This document shows positions 16,100 through 25,139 of a DNA stretch of 64,000 nucleotides, in pieces (position 1 is the stretch's first letter; each line of letters opens with the position of its first letter). The DNA lies in contig JACPOZ010000011.1 in NCBI GenBank assembly GCA_016191235.1, positions 62,001 through 126,000 on the forward strand. Reading direction: 5' to 3'. The notes under the pieces are model-generated. The model was not told the DNA's origin and searched no databases. It saw only the letters and a list, made by a program, of their open reading frames with translations. The position numbers and the translations under genes are program-made. The DNA comes from Gammaproteobacteria bacterium (GTDB lineage: Bacteria > Pseudomonadota > Gammaproteobacteria > Ga0077554 > Ga007554).

Positions 16100-17466
16100 G
16101 TCGAGAAGGAATTTTGATGATTCCATTCCAGAGCAATCCCCGCTTCGCCACTCTCGGCCTGAAACGGTTCGCAGACCCACAGGCCCGCCACTGCCGCGAG
16201 TTGGTCGCCGACATAAATCAGCGGTATGCGGTCGCGCTGCCAGGGCGGAATGCCCTGTTCCTGAAAGAGCTTTTTCAGCGCGTGGGTGTGGCCACGCGCT
16301 GCGGGACGGCAGCGCTCGCCGCCTTGACGGAAGCGCACGCTAACGGCTAGCGCGCGACACAGCGACGCCTTGAGGCCATCGCCCATCTCGCTGTGTGCAA
16401 TCAATTTTCCGTTGCAATCCGGCAATATCAAAGGTTGATCCAGATCCCATGCCAATACAGTGTTGGCATCATGCACAGGCAGTGGAGGCATGGCATATAT
16501 CAGATCACGATAACGACGCACCTCGGCACCAGCCCAGCGCACGCAAGGGGTGCTGTCTTCGGCGGCGGCCAGCACGTCGCCCTGAATCCTCTGGAGGTGC
16601 GCCGCCCACGGCGCGGGGAGGCCCAACATCTTGAACCAGCGGCGCAGCGCATTGCGCTGGCGCGCATCTTCCAGCTTTAGCAATTGGCTAACCAGTAATG
16701 TGCCCGGCAGCGGGCCACGCAATGCTTGCAGATCGTTATCCGCCAGCGCATCGAGCAATGCCGCTGCCTCGGCGGCGTTCGCGGCGGCGCGTGACAGCGT
16801 GCTTGCGCACGACGGCCAGCGTTGCTTGAGATGTGGCATGACCTCGTGGCGCAGGTAATTGCGTTCAAAGCCGGTGTCGAAGTTGCTGTGGTCATCGACC
16901 CAGGAAAGATCATGCTGCGCGGCATTGGCAGCCAATTCGTCGCGCGTAAAGCCAAGCAGCGGACGCGCGAGACATCCATTGGCAAACGGGGCATGCACAG
17001 GCATGGCGGCCAGACCATGCGGGCCGGCGCCGCGCAGCAGTTGCAGCAGCAGGGTTTCGGCTTGGTCATCCTGATGGTGAGCGGTGAGCAGGTAGTCGCC
17101 TGCCTCAATGAGCGAGGCAATGGCCTGGTAACGTGCCTGGCGCGCTGCCGCTTCGGGGCTTTCGCCGGGCTGGGGTGTGGCGTTGACGCGCAGCGTATGG
17201 CAGGAAATGCCAAGCCGGGCGCAAGCTGTCTCACAATGACGCGCCCATTCACCCGAGTGAGGACTCAGGCCGTGATCGACATGTACAGCGTACAGCAGTA
17301 AATCAGGAGACAGGAAGGCGCGTAATCCAGAGAGTGCATGCAACAGCACCGTAGAATCGCGCCCGCCACTGTAAGCTACCCAAAAGCGTCGCGCGGGCGG
17401 CAACTGGTTTAGCGCATTGAGAAGGCGTCGTGAGAAGACGTCTGCGGGGGGGCGATGGGAAGTCAT
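16084..17466 (-). CDS. tilS: tRNA(Ile)-lysidine synthase
   Basis: Modifies C34 of the tRNA-Ile(CAU) anticodon to lysidine, so that the tRNA reads AUA and is charged with Ile. 460 aa from ATG 17466; an in-frame TTG at 17478 exists but the ATG fits better. The PP-loop ATPase motif AYSGGRDSTVLLHAL is near residues 31-45. Family elements HVDHGLSPHSGEWARHC, LTAHHQDDQAETLLLQLLRG and ERNYLRHEVMPHL follow, then the C-terminal TilS substrate-binding domains with GGERCRPAARGHTHALKKL. It lies 47 bp downstream of accA on the same strand, the usual gammaproteobacterial accA-tilS order. Confidence 0.95.
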   Translation of the reverse strand: MTSHRPPADVFSRRLLNALNQLPPARRFWVAYSGGRDSTVLLHALSGLRAFLSPDLLLYAVHVDHGLSPHSGEWARHCETACARLGISCHTLRVNATPQPGESPEAAARQARYQAIASLIEAGDYLLTAHHQDDQAETLLLQLLRGAGPHGLAAMPVHAPFANGCLARPLLGFTRDELAANAAQHDLSWVDDHSNFDTGFERNYLRHEVMPHLKQRWPSCASTLSRAAANAAEAAALLDALADNDLQALRGPLPGTLLVSQLLKLEDARQRNALRRWFKMLGLPAPWAAHLQRIQGDVLAAAEDSTPCVRWAGAEVRRYRDLIYAMPPLPVHDANTVLAWDLDQPLILPDCNGKLIAHSEMGDGLKASLCRALAVSVRFRQGGERCRPAARGHTHALKKLFQEQGIPPWQRDRIPLIYVGDQLAAVAGLWVCEPFQAESGEAGIALEWNHQNSFSTLSLI

Positions 17467-17513
17467 GGTAGATTCCAATCGCTGTTTTTAGGTCGCCCAG
17501 TAAAAGCGCGTTT

Positions 17514-18479
17514 TCACTTACGCGCAGAGGCAAAATGCCCGAACTGCATGAGCCGCGCGTAACGCGTTTCGAGCAGCTTGTCGATGTCGATCTGGCTGAG
17601 ACGATCCAGATCCTTCGCCAGCACCGCCTTGAGATTCGCTGCCATGGCGTCAGGATCACGATGGCTGCCGCCCAACGGTTCTTCGATCACATTATCCACC
17701 AGACCCAGCGCCTTGAGTTTGGCGGAGGTAATACCTAAGGCTGCGGCGGCCTCGGCGGCCTTGTCCGCGCTTTTCCATAGAATGGAGGCGCAACCCTCGG
17801 GCGAGATTACCGAGTAGGTGCTGTATTGCAACATCTGCACATGATCGCCCACCCCAATGGCGAGCGCGCCGCCGGAACCGCCCTCGCCGATGACGGTGCA
17901 AATGATCGGGATGCGCAATTCGGACATCACGAACAGGTTGCGGGCAATGGCCTCGCTCTGATTGCGTTCCTCGGCGTCGATACCGGGATAGGCGCCGGGG
18001 GTGTCGATGAAGGTAAGCAGAGGCAGCTTGAAACGCTCGGCCATCTGCATGAGGCGCAACGCCTTGCGGTAACCTTCCGGTCGCGGCATGCCATAATTGC
18101 GCCGCACCCTTTCCTTGGTATCACGCCCCTTTTGCTGGCCGATCACCATCACCGGCTTGTCATCCAGGCGCGCAACGCCACCGACAATCGCAGCGTCATC
18201 GGCATAACTGCGGTCACCATGCAATTCTTCAAAATCGGTGAAAATCCGGCTCATGTAATCCAGCATGTAGGGACGCTGCGGATGGCGCGCCAACTGCGCG
18301 GTCTGCCATGCGGTAAGCGAAGAAAAGATTGATTTTGTCAACACCCTGCTACGCGCCTCAAGGCGCGTAATCTCTTCACTGATATTGATCTCATTGTCAC
18401 TACCTACGTAACGCAATTCTTCGATCTTGGCCTCCAGCTCGGCGATGGGGCGTTCAAATTCAAGGAAGTTTAGATTCAT
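17514..18479 (-). CDS. accA: Acetyl-CoA carboxylase carboxyltransferase subunit alpha
   Basis: The alpha subunit pairs with AccD to transfer carboxyl from biotin to acetyl-CoA, giving malonyl-CoA for fatty-acid synthesis. 321 aa from ATG 18479 ([19 protein letters not shown], the family's typical start). Visible motifs are [47 protein letters not shown] and the oxyanion-forming [13 protein letters not shown] longer frame reaches 18542 but the added residues are not AccA-like. It is divergent from the CBS-domain gene, with 257 bp between them; nothing further was recognised in that gap. Confidence 0.96.
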   Translation of the reverse strand: MNLNFLEFERPIAELEAKIEELRYVGSDNEINISEEITRLEARSRVLTKSIFSSLTAWQTAQLARHPQRPYMLDYMSRIFTDFEELHGDRSYADDAAIVGGVARLDDKPVMVIGQQKGRDTKERVRRNYGMPRPEGYRKALRLMQMAERFKLPLLTFIDTPGAYPGIDAEERNQSEAIARNLFVMSELRIPIICTVIGEGGSGGALAIGVGDHVQMLQYSTYSVISPEGCASILWKSADKAAEAAAALGITSAKLKALGLVDNVIEEPLGGSHRDPDAMAANLKAVLAKDLDRLSQIDIDKLLETRYARLMQFGHFASARK

Positions 18480-18736
18480 AGGGTTTAAGTAGTGAGATGT
18501 TCGGTTGAAATAACTAAAGTCGCGGCGCGGCAAGCACTGCACCTATTTCTGTCGCAAAAAACAATAGGATAAATATACTCCGATGCCCAGCGCTTGCCAA
18601 GCAGCATGCCAATGTCAGGGAGGCCGGAATGGTGACGCGACAGGGAATGCCAGACCAGTTGGACACTGGCGTAAAAGTGTGTATAAATAGAAAAATGGTT
18701 AGCGATGATTTTTTGCTTGCGTAGAGGAACAAAAGC

Positions 18737-19195
18737 ATGAAAGTAGCCCACATTTTGAAGCAAAAAGGACCCAACATTTACAGCATCACACCCGATCGAT
18801 TATTGACCGAGGCGGTGGCGCTGATGATGCAAAACCGGATTGGCTCGCTGGTAGTATTGGATGAGGGCCACCTTGCCAGCATTGTCACGGAGCGCGACGT
18901 GATGGGTGCGGTGGACAAGTACGCCGCCAATCTGACCGAAGTGCGGGTGCGCGATGTCATGGCGCCGAAGCTGATTACCTGCGATGCGCAGGACACCCTC
19001 GACCATGTCATGAATTTAATGATGAGCAATAGCCTCGGACATCGCGTTCGCCACTTGCCGGTCATGCGCGATGGCGAGTTCGCCGGCCTGCTTTCCATCG
19101 TCGACATCGTGCAGGCGCTGCTCACCGAAACCCAGTTCGAGAACAATCTGCTCAAGAATTACATCAAAAACTGGCCGGAATCCGAAGAAGCATAG
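18737..19195 (+). CDS. CBS-domain pair protein
   Basis: 152 aa made almost entirely of a tandem CBS (Bateman) module: CBS1 at about residues 5-60 (IYSITPDRLLTEAVALMM, GSLVVLDEG, VTERDVMGAV) and CBS2 at about residues 72-137 (VRDVMAPKLITCDAQDTLDHVMNLM, RHLPVMRDGEFAGLLSIVDIV). Such stand-alone pairs bind adenine nucleotides and regulate partner proteins. No partner is evident nearby. GAGGA 8 nt before the ATG supports the start. Confidence 0.92.
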   Translation: MKVAHILKQKGPNIYSITPDRLLTEAVALMMQNRIGSLVVLDEGHLASIVTERDVMGAVDKYAANLTEVRVRDVMAPKLITCDAQDTLDHVMNLMMSNSLGHRVRHLPVMRDGEFAGLLSIVDIVQALLTETQFENNLLKNYIKNWPESEEA

Positions 19196-19222
19196 ACGCA
19201 AAAGGGCTGTCTTTTATCCCTG

Positions 19223-19315
19223 CTGGAAATCTTCAATTTGCAGGCGGTTACTTTTGGCGAAGCGCGATGGCGCGCCAATGCGGCAGTTGACGTCGAAATC
19301 GTAGACTATCATTGA
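19223..19315 (+). pseudogene. Remnant of a HigB-type toxin gene
   Basis: The in-frame stretch ends AAVDVEIVDYH-stop at 19315, which is the characteristic C-terminus of HigB/RelE-like toxins, and it sits immediately before a HigA antitoxin gene, as in intact modules. The preceding residues (about 20 codons) match a toxin only loosely, and there is no room for the roughly 90-residue full gene between the CBS-domain stop at 19195 and here. Identification of the last 11 residues is good; the 5' boundary is arbitrary. Confidence 0.5.
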
Positions 19316-19332
19316 ACGAATCAGAATTGCTC

Positions 19333-19632
19333 ATGAAAACGAAGCGTATTGCCCCGGTACACCCCGGGTTTTATCTGAAAGAGTTACTGGATGAACTCGG
19401 ACTTTCCCAGTCCGGGCTTACCAAGGCGATCGGCGTCCCTGCCATGCGGGTAAATCACATCGTCAAAGGGAAACGTCCAGTGACGGCTGAAACGGCATTG
19501 CGGCTCGGCCTTTTTTTCGGCCAAACACCGCAATACTGGCTCAACCTGCAAAGCCGTTACAGCACGGATTGCGCAACGGACAGCATAGGCGAACGGCTTC
19601 GCCATGAAATCGCACCGCTGCAGGCTGCTTGA
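19333..19632 (+). CDS. higA: HigA-like antitoxin, XRE family
   Basis: 99 aa. It starts RIAPVHPGFYLKELLDELGLS, the hallmark HigA entry into a helix-turn-helix (SQSGLTKAIGVPAMRVNHIVKGKRPVTAETALRL, about residues 25-60). The conserved tail TPQYWLNLQSRYSTDCA follows. In intact systems HigA neutralises the HigB RNase and represses the operon. Here the toxin gene upstream is reduced to a fragment, so this looks like an orphan antitoxin that may persist as a regulator or as protection against related toxins. The ATG at 19333 is chosen; a TTG at 19312 overlaps the toxin stop. Confidence 0.85.
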   Translation: MKTKRIAPVHPGFYLKELLDELGLSQSGLTKAIGVPAMRVNHIVKGKRPVTAETALRLGLFFGQTPQYWLNLQSRYSTDCATDSIGERLRHEIAPLQAA

Positions 19633-19650
19633 GAGTATGCGGCCAACCCG

Positions 19651-19863
19651 GTAGGGAGCAATAACCGAAGGGCATTGCGCCGAATGCTAGTGCCGCGATG
19701 CTTCCGCCATGCCTGATTATCATTGCGCCTGACACCCGGGCGACACCTATTTTTTCACCGTCAGCCTAAACAATGATACCCCACACAATGGCACCAGGTC
19801 TTACATTAACACATAGCCCGCCGCTACCAGTTGTTCCCCGGATTGCGCTCTGCTTCATCCGGG
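19651..19863. repeat. REP-like palindromes in the 464-bp gap 19633-20096
   Basis: Two dispersed-repeat-like hairpins: GGAGCAAT...ATTGCGCC around 19655-19682, of the family that contains ATAACCGAAGGGC, and CCCGGAT (19837-19843) with ATCCGGG (19857-19863). Both resemble intergenic REP/BIME sequences common in gammaproteobacteria. The second shares the ATCCGGG-TTACTTGC-like flank with the repeats at 62134-62220. Apart from these, no gene was seen in the gap. Confidence 0.55.
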
Positions 19864-20096
19864 CTACTTGCTGCGATTTTCAGGATAAATTTCGATAGTG
19901 TCGCCATTTTTTGCAAGCCTACGGCTATACAGGAGTCGTCGCACACGCTTCACTTCCCTATAATCCTTCGCCGTACAGACCAAACTCCAAAATCGTGTAC
20001 TGCATCACATATCCCGCATGACTTTGTGTGCAGAAATAAATTCGTCCTACCGATAACGTAGTAACACCAGCAACCTTATTCAGGACCCCCCCTAAC

Positions 20097-21860
20097 ATGA
20101 ACAGTTCAAAGTCACGCCCAGCTTCCGTAGCAGCGCTATCCGCTGTGATCACGACCACCACCCTGCTGGCCGCAGCAATGACGGCCACCGCCGCTGCGGC
20201 GCCTGAGCAATGGGTGCCACACCGGATACTCATCCAGCCACGCGCTGGCTTATCAGGCCTTGAATTGGACAAAATCATCAAACCCCATGGTGGGCGCGCC
20301 ATGCGGAACATCCCGCGCATCAACTTCCAGGTCGTGGAACTGCCCCCCCAGGCGGATGAAGCTGCAATAGCGCGAGTATTGTCGCGCCATCGCCATATAA
20401 AATTTGCGGAACTGGACCGGCTAGTGCCTCTGACCGTGACCAGCGCAAACGACCCCTATTATGGCAACGCATGGCATCTGCCGAAGATCCAGGCTCCCAC
20501 CGCATGGGATACCTCACGCGGCACAGGCATCACCGTAGCCATCCTCGACACTGGCGTTGATCCAACCCATACGGATCTGGCCGGGCAAATGGTCCCAGGC
20601 TGGAATATGTACGACAATAACAGTAATACCTCCGATGTCCACGGCCATGGCACGCAGGTCGCCGGCGTGGTAGCGGCAGGTAGTAATAACGCCACAGGCG
20701 TCACATCCATTGCATGGCAGACCAAGATCATGCCGGTGCGCATCAGCCAGCCGGATGGCTACGCCTCTTTTAGCACCATCGCCAGCGGTCTCACATGGGC
20801 AGCGGACAACGGCGCACGCGTTGCCAACATCAGCTATGGCGTATCCGGCAGCGCCGCCGTGCAAAGCGCGGCCCAATATATGAGAAACAAAGGAGGGGTC
20901 GTGGTGGTTGCAGGCGGCAACAGCGGCGTCTATGACGCCACCGCACCAAACGCCTCAATGCTCTCCGTTGCCGCCACAGACAGCACCGACACGCGTACAA
21001 GCTGGTCCACCTATGGAGAATTCATTGATATCTCGGCCCCCGGCGCGGGCATCTGGACCACTGCCAGAGGCGGTGGCTATTCGGCGCCCTCCGGCACCTC
21101 GTTCGCCAGCCCTGCCACGGCTGGCGTGGTCGCACTCGTCATGGCCGCCAATACCGCTCTTCAGCCTTCCCAGGTGGAAAACATTATGACCTCAACTGCG
21201 GATGATCTGGGCACAGCCGGTTATGATACCTATTACGGATATGGCCGAATCAACGCCACAGCAGCGGTGCTCAAGGCCACGCAAACCCAGGCACTCGACA
21301 TCCAGGCTCCCACCGTCTCCATCGCCTCACCCACTGGCGGCACGGTGTCCGGTGTAGTGCCCGTGAGCGTAAACGCGAGCGACAACATCGGCGTCACCCG
21401 TGTGGATCTCTTTGCTAATGGTAAATTACTGGCCAGTGACACCACCACACCCTATTCATTTAGCTGGGATTCCACGCTCACCCCAGGCGGAGCAGTTAAA
21501 CTGACAGCCAACGCAGTGGATGCCGCAGGCAACCAAGGCACATCCCAATCAGTCAGCGTCACCGTTGCCAATACATTGACCACAGCGGACACCTCCCCAC
21601 CGACCATCAGCATCACCAACCCCGCCAACGGCAGCACTGTGGGCTCAGCCGTCACCATCCGGCTGGCAGCATCTGACAATGTCGCCGTATCCAAACTAAG
21701 CTTATACATCAATGGAGCAGTAAGGAGTGTCACCACCGGCAGCACACTGTCCTACAGATGGAAAACGGGGCAGGCTTTGAACAGGTGGAATACTATTAGT
21801 GCAGTGGCGGAAGACGCCGCAGGGAACAAGACTACTACTTCCATACAGGTTTTAAGGTAA
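20097..21860 (+). CDS. Secreted subtilisin-like serine protease with two C-terminal Ig-like domains
   Basis: 587 aa. Signal peptide about residues 1-35 (long hydrophobic run ending TAAAA-PE). A propeptide-like segment covers about 42-113. The S8 peptidase domain has catalytic Asp151 (AILDTGVDPTH), His184 (HGHGTQVAG), oxyanion Asn275 (AGGNSG) and Ser335 (PSGTSFASPATAG), all in the right order. Two similar modules follow at about residues 400-490 and 500-587, each starting PTVSIASP or PTISITNP and containing ASDNxxVxxxxLxxNG, the pattern of bacterial Ig-like repeats of cell-surface proteins. It is probably secreted and may bind the surface or polymers. It stands alone, with a strong terminator after it. 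Confidence 0.93.
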   Translation: MNSSKSRPASVAALSAVITTTTLLAAAMTATAAAAPEQWVPHRILIQPRAGLSGLELDKIIKPHGGRAMRNIPRINFQVVELPPQADEAAIARVLSRHRHIKFAELDRLVPLTVTSANDPYYGNAWHLPKIQAPTAWDTSRGTGITVAILDTGVDPTHTDLAGQMVPGWNMYDNNSNTSDVHGHGTQVAGVVAAGSNNATGVTSIAWQTKIMPVRISQPDGYASFSTIASGLTWAADNGARVANISYGVSGSAAVQSAAQYMRNKGGVVVVAGGNSGVYDATAPNASMLSVAATDSTDTRTSWSTYGEFIDISAPGAGIWTTARGGGYSAPSGTSFASPATAGVVALVMAANTALQPSQVENIMTSTADDLGTAGYDTYYGYGRINATAAVLKATQTQALDIQAPTVSIASPTGGTVSGVVPVSVNASDNIGVTRVDLFANGKLLASDTTTPYSFSWDSTLTPGGAVKLTANAVDAAGNQGTSQSVSVTVANTLTTADTSPPTISITNPANGSTVGSAVTIRLAASDNVAVSKLSLYINGAVRSVTTGSTLSYRWKTGQALNRWNTISAVAEDAAGNKTTTSIQVLR

Positions 21861-21892
21861 AAAAAGCGACCACTACTTTCACTATAAAACAG

Positions 21893-21926
21893 CGCCGGTC
21901 TTTCCCTGGAATGACCGGCGTTTTTT
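21893..21926 (+). terminator. Intrinsic terminator of the protease gene
   Basis: CGCCGGTC (21893-21900), 12-nt loop, GACCGGCG (21913-21920), followed directly by TTTTTT. Confidence 0.92.
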
Positions 21927-21983
21927 CGTACGTCGATAATAATTAATTTAAATTCAATTAGATAGAATTACAACATGCCAATT

Positions 21984-22145
21984 TGTCGGAAAACTTTACA
22001 GACAAACTCCCGTTTTTCGCCTCCGCTGCAACGTAAAAACATCCTTCCTGATCGCAAATAAATTCACAACTAATTGTTTTTAAAGTTCTTTATTTTAAAT
22101 AATCAATCAATGCACGTATTGCACAAGGTGTCGGGATATTTTACA
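21984..22145 (+). promoter_or_regulatory. Two direct repeats upstream of the sigma-54 promoter, possible activator sites
   Basis: TGTCGGAAAACTTTACA at 21984-22000 and TGTCGGGATATTTTACA at 22129-22145 agree at 14 of 17 positions in an otherwise AT-rich, gene-free stretch (21927-22220). The downstream copy is 78 bp before the -24 element, a normal distance for an enhancer-binding protein. An inverted CCGAC partner lies near 22170. Function is inferred. Confidence 0.45.
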
Positions 22146-22220
22146 TTTTGTGTCTCTTACGGAATACCGACGAGCATAATATTGTTATTTATTCTTTTTA
22201 TAACAAATAATTATGTTCTA

Positions 22221-22238
22221 TTGGCACAGAACATGCAT
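22221..22238 (+). promoter_or_regulatory. Sigma-54 (-24/-12) promoter of the PEP-CTERM gene
   Basis: TTGGCACAGAACATGCAT has GG at 22223-22224 and GC at 22235-22236, with the exact 10-bp gap required by RpoN, and agrees with the consensus TGGCACG-N4-TTGCW. The start codon is about 70 nt downstream. PEP-CTERM genes are often controlled by the sigma-54 regulator PrsR in species that have exosortase systems. Confidence 0.75.
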
Positions 22239-22306
22239 TAAATTATGCAAAGGGAGGTGCGTTAGCCAAGAGGGCGACAAATATACTTGATCTCAAGGTG
22301 AAAAAC

Positions 22307-22948
22307 ATGAAAAAGTCCATTACACATGCTGCTGGGGCGCTAATGATGATAAGCGCTGGGATATTATTCCTGCCAATCACAACAGCCCATGCGTTTGTTA
22401 TCACGGGACAGCTTACAGGGGATATTCGCCCTCAGAACCCTGACAATCTGATTGTCGATGTGACGATTACTGTAAACAATAATACCGCATCATGGGTTGT
22501 AGATATAAACTCACCCCTTCACCCAACGGTAAAACTGGATGAGTTTTACTTTAACCTTGCCAATACTATAAACCCGCTAAACCTCACGTTCTCTGGATTT
22601 AACCCGACAGGGTGGGCTATTAATTTTCCAGCCTCAGTGCAAGGAGCCGGGGGAACCACGTTTCAATTCGAAGCCCTGGATCCTCCCAAGGACAAAGTGA
22701 ATGCCGCCAATGTAACCAACTCTCAGAACCTGACATTCAATATGATTCTATCGACGGGAATCTTCACAGCAAACGACTTTCTCAATGCCCCGCTTGCCAT
22801 CAGTAACGATGCCGGATCCGGTCTTGGAAACTATAGCGGTGGTGGAAGCCCGCCCCAGCAAATCCCCGAACCCACCACACACCTGCTGCTGGGCCTGGGA
22901 CTTCTTGGCCTGCTATTCACCCGTAGAGCCGTCCGCCGTATTTCCTGA
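22307..22948 (+). CDS. PEP-CTERM sorting-domain protein
   Basis: 213 aa from ATG 22307 (AAGGT 8 nt upstream; a GTG at 22298 is the alternative). It has an N-terminal Sec signal (KKSITHAAGALMMISAG to AHA-FV) and a Ser/Thr/Asn-rich mature region of predicted beta structure. The C-terminal signal IPEPTTHLLLGLGLLGLLF is followed by RRAVRR: the PEP motif, a helix and a basic tail that define substrates of exosortase (EpsH/XrtA). The protein is probably processed and exported with exopolysaccharide or displayed at the surface. No exosortase gene is in the window. Base composition upstream is clearly more AT-rich than its neighbours. Confidence 0.88.
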   Translation: MKKSITHAAGALMMISAGILFLPITTAHAFVITGQLTGDIRPQNPDNLIVDVTITVNNNTASWVVDINSPLHPTVKLDEFYFNLANTINPLNLTFSGFNPTGWAINFPASVQGAGGTTFQFEALDPPKDKVNAANVTNSQNLTFNMILSTGIFTANDFLNAPLAISNDAGSGLGNYSGGGSPPQQIPEPTTHLLLGLGLLGLLFTRRAVRRIS

Positions 22949-23097
22949 TCAACCTTCCGTGGTTGGCCTGTCCGACGGTTCCCACCGTATAGCAATAAAA
23001 ACGAGGCAAGGATGCCCTTTCCCCATAGTCGCCTCACCGTCATCGCTGGGTGGTCGCCAGATATTTTGTTCGCCCACCCTGTCCATTTCGCGTCTAT

Positions 23098-23456
23098 AAA
23101 CCCAAAAAAAGCATTGCCATTTCAATCCTGTACTTAATCATCCCCTCCTCCGCTTGCGGGGAGAAGGGGACATAAAAACAGTTAGCGTGTAGGTTTTGTC
23201 AAGGAGCACAAGCTCTGGGGACCCAACAAACTCATTGATTCAGACATTGCGCCCCATCGCCCCTTTCACGGGGATTCACGGGTGCAATGTTGGGTCCGCT
23301 TCGCTTGACCTACCTACTTTAAGTAAAACGGTTGTGAGGCTAATGGATAATCTGGGTTAAACCCAAACAAACCATTGCCATTTCAATCCTGCAGTTAATC
23401 ATCCCCTCTCCCCGCAAGCGGGGAGAGGGTTAGGGGGAGGGGAGATAAAAACAGTT
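23098..23456. repeat. Direct repeat of about 85 bp in the 627-bp gap 22949-23575
   Basis: Copy A (about 23098-23183) and copy B (about 23359-23456) share CATTGCCATTTCAATCCTG, then TTAATCATCCCCTC, a GC palindrome and ATAAAAACAGTT. In copy B the palindrome is perfect: CCCTCTCCCCGC-AA-GCGGGGAGAGGG at 23404-23429, 12-bp stem. Between the copies lies non-coding DNA with GGGACCCAAC and a partial inverted GTTGGGTCC. This looks like dispersed intergenic repeat material. No gene is supported in this gap. Confidence 0.7.
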
Positions 23457-23475
23457 TGTCACAGGGAACCCTGTG
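23444..23475 (-). terminator. Possible terminator of the nuo operon
   Basis: Minus strand: CACAGGG-TT-CCCTGTG (23475-23460) followed within 8 nt by TTTTT (about 23450-23446), 100 bp after the nuoN stop. The loop is very tight and the T-run is displaced, so strength is uncertain. Confidence 0.45.
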
Positions 23476-23575
23476 GCCAACTGTTTTTTACAGGATGAAG
23501 GGGGCACCAACTACCGGATTTATCTATGTGGCGTGCGCGCAACACACGCTACTATTCATGTCGTTGTGTAAAGGA

Positions 23576-25024
23576 TCATTTCAACGCGGCAACACACAGT
23601 GCAGTGAGGGCACTGGGGTAGACGCCTAGGGCGAATACAGCGAGACCATTGGCGCTCATCGCCACACGCATGTCCAAGGCGGGTTGAATCGGACTGGTAT
23701 CCTCGGGTTTATCGAAGTACATCAGCTTGACGATGCGCAGGTAGTAGTAGGCGCCAATCACGGAGAAGAGCACAGCCACCACCGCCAGCCAGGTCATATC
23801 GGCCCTGATAAGGGCCTGGAGCACGGCGAGTTTGGCCCAGAAGCCCACGGAGACGGGGATGCCGGCCATGGAGATCATCAGGATAAGCATGATAAAGGCG
23901 AACCACGGACTACGTTGATTCAGACCCTTGAAGTCCTCCAGACGGTCCGCCTCGAAACCAGCGCGGCTGAGCAGTATCACCATACCGAAGCCACCCAATC
24001 CCATCAAGGCATAGACGAGGATGTAAAACATCGAGGAGGAATAGCCGTTTTCCGTGCCGGTCAGGATACCCAGCAACAGAAATCCGACATGAGCAATGGT
24101 GGAGTAGGCAAGCATGCGTTTGATATTGCTTTGGGCAATGGCGATGATGTTACCCACCGCCATCGAGGCGATGGCGAGCATAATGAGCATGCCCTGCCAC
24201 TGCATATGCAAATCACCCAAGCCCTCCACCAGTAGACGCATCACCATGGCGAATGCGGCGATCTTGGGCGCAGTGCCAATATAGAGCGTCACGCTGGTTG
24301 GCGCGCCGTGATAGACATCCGGCACCCACATATGGAACGGCACCGCGCCCAGCTTGAAGGCGAGGCCCACCACCACAAACACCACACCAAATGCCAGCAC
24401 GATATTTTTGTCATGGCTCTGCGCAAGATAGGCGCCCACCTCGGTGATATCGAGGCTGCCGGTCACGCCATAGAACATCGACATGCCATAGAGCAGCATG
24501 CCGGAGGCCAGCGAACCGAGCACAAAATATTTCATCGCAGCCTCGGTGGCGCCGATGGAATCCCTTTGCAAGGCGACCATTGCATAGAGCGACAACGACA
24601 GCAGCTCCAAACCAAGGTAGATGGTGAGGAAGCTGTGCGCGGAGACCATTACCATCATGCCCAGCACACCAAACAGCCCCAGCACAAAATATTCACCAGT
24701 GAATAGCTGCCGCACACGCAGATATTCGCGCGAGTACAAAAACACCACGGCCGTGACAAGATAGATAAAGACCTTGAGCACATCCCCCATGGTGTCGCTG
24801 ATGAAGCTGCCACCGAATGTCATCTGCGTCTCGCCGGTATGCAGGCCAACCGTCAAAATCGCAGCGCCGACGAGGGTCGCTTGTGACATCAAATAGGTGA
24901 CGACACGGTTTCGCTCACCCACGAAGAGATCAGCCAGCAACACCACACAGGCCATGCACAGCACAAAGATCTCCGGCAGGGCCAGCGCAAAATTGGGCAT
25001 ATCGAAATTCATATTAGACATCAA
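23576..25024 (-). CDS. nuoN: NADH-quinone oxidoreductase subunit N
   Basis: 482-aa antiporter-like membrane subunit of complex I, one of three proton-pumping modules. About 14 hydrophobic helices. The family signature surrounds the pumping Lys/Glu residues: [38 protein letters not shown] and [17 protein letters not shown]. The last gene of nuoA-N. The 115-bp spacer to nuoM holds an imperfect palindrome. Confidence 0.96.
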   Translation of the reverse strand: MMSNMNFDMPNFALALPEIFVLCMACVVLLADLFVGERNRVVTYLMSQATLVGAAILTVGLHTGETQMTFGGSFISDTMGDVLKVFIYLVTAVVFLYSREYLRVRQLFTGEYFVLGLFGVLGMMVMVSAHSFLTIYLGLELLSLSLYAMVALQRDSIGATEAAMKYFVLGSLASGMLLYGMSMFYGVTGSLDITEVGAYLAQSHDKNIVLAFGVVFVVVGLAFKLGAVPFHMWVPDVYHGAPTSVTLYIGTAPKIAAFAMVMRLLVEGLGDLHMQWQGMLIMLAIASMAVGNIIAIAQSNIKRMLAYSTIAHVGFLLLGILTGTENGYSSSMFYILVYALMGLGGFGMVILLSRAGFEADRLEDFKGLNQRSPWFAFIMLILMISMAGIPVSVGFWAKLAVLQALIRADMTWLAVVAVLFSVIGAYYYLRIVKLMYFDKPEDTSPIQPALDMRVAMSANGLAVFALGVYPSALTALCVAALK

Positions 25025-25054
25025 TCCTCAATCCCAAGCTTCATATCTTGATTT

Positions 25055-25136
25055 GTACTAAGTTGACCACTGAGACACAGAGTTTTTATAAATGAATTCA
25101 AAATTTCTCTGTGAACCCTGAGTCTCCGTGGCAAGA
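25055..25136. repeat. Imperfect palindrome between nuoM and nuoN
   Basis: CCACTGAGACACAGAG near the left and CTCTGTG with GTCTCCGTGG near the right form two complementary arms separated by an AT-rich centre with ATGAATTCA. This type of sequence is a common dispersed intergenic repeat and may act as an RNA stem in the polycistronic transcript. Confidence 0.5.
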
Positions 25137-25139
25137 ATC

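Noticed and set aside
23098-23456. Possible CRISPR-like repeats
   Set aside because: Only two copies, about 260 bp apart, each with an internal palindrome; no regular spacers and no cas genes.
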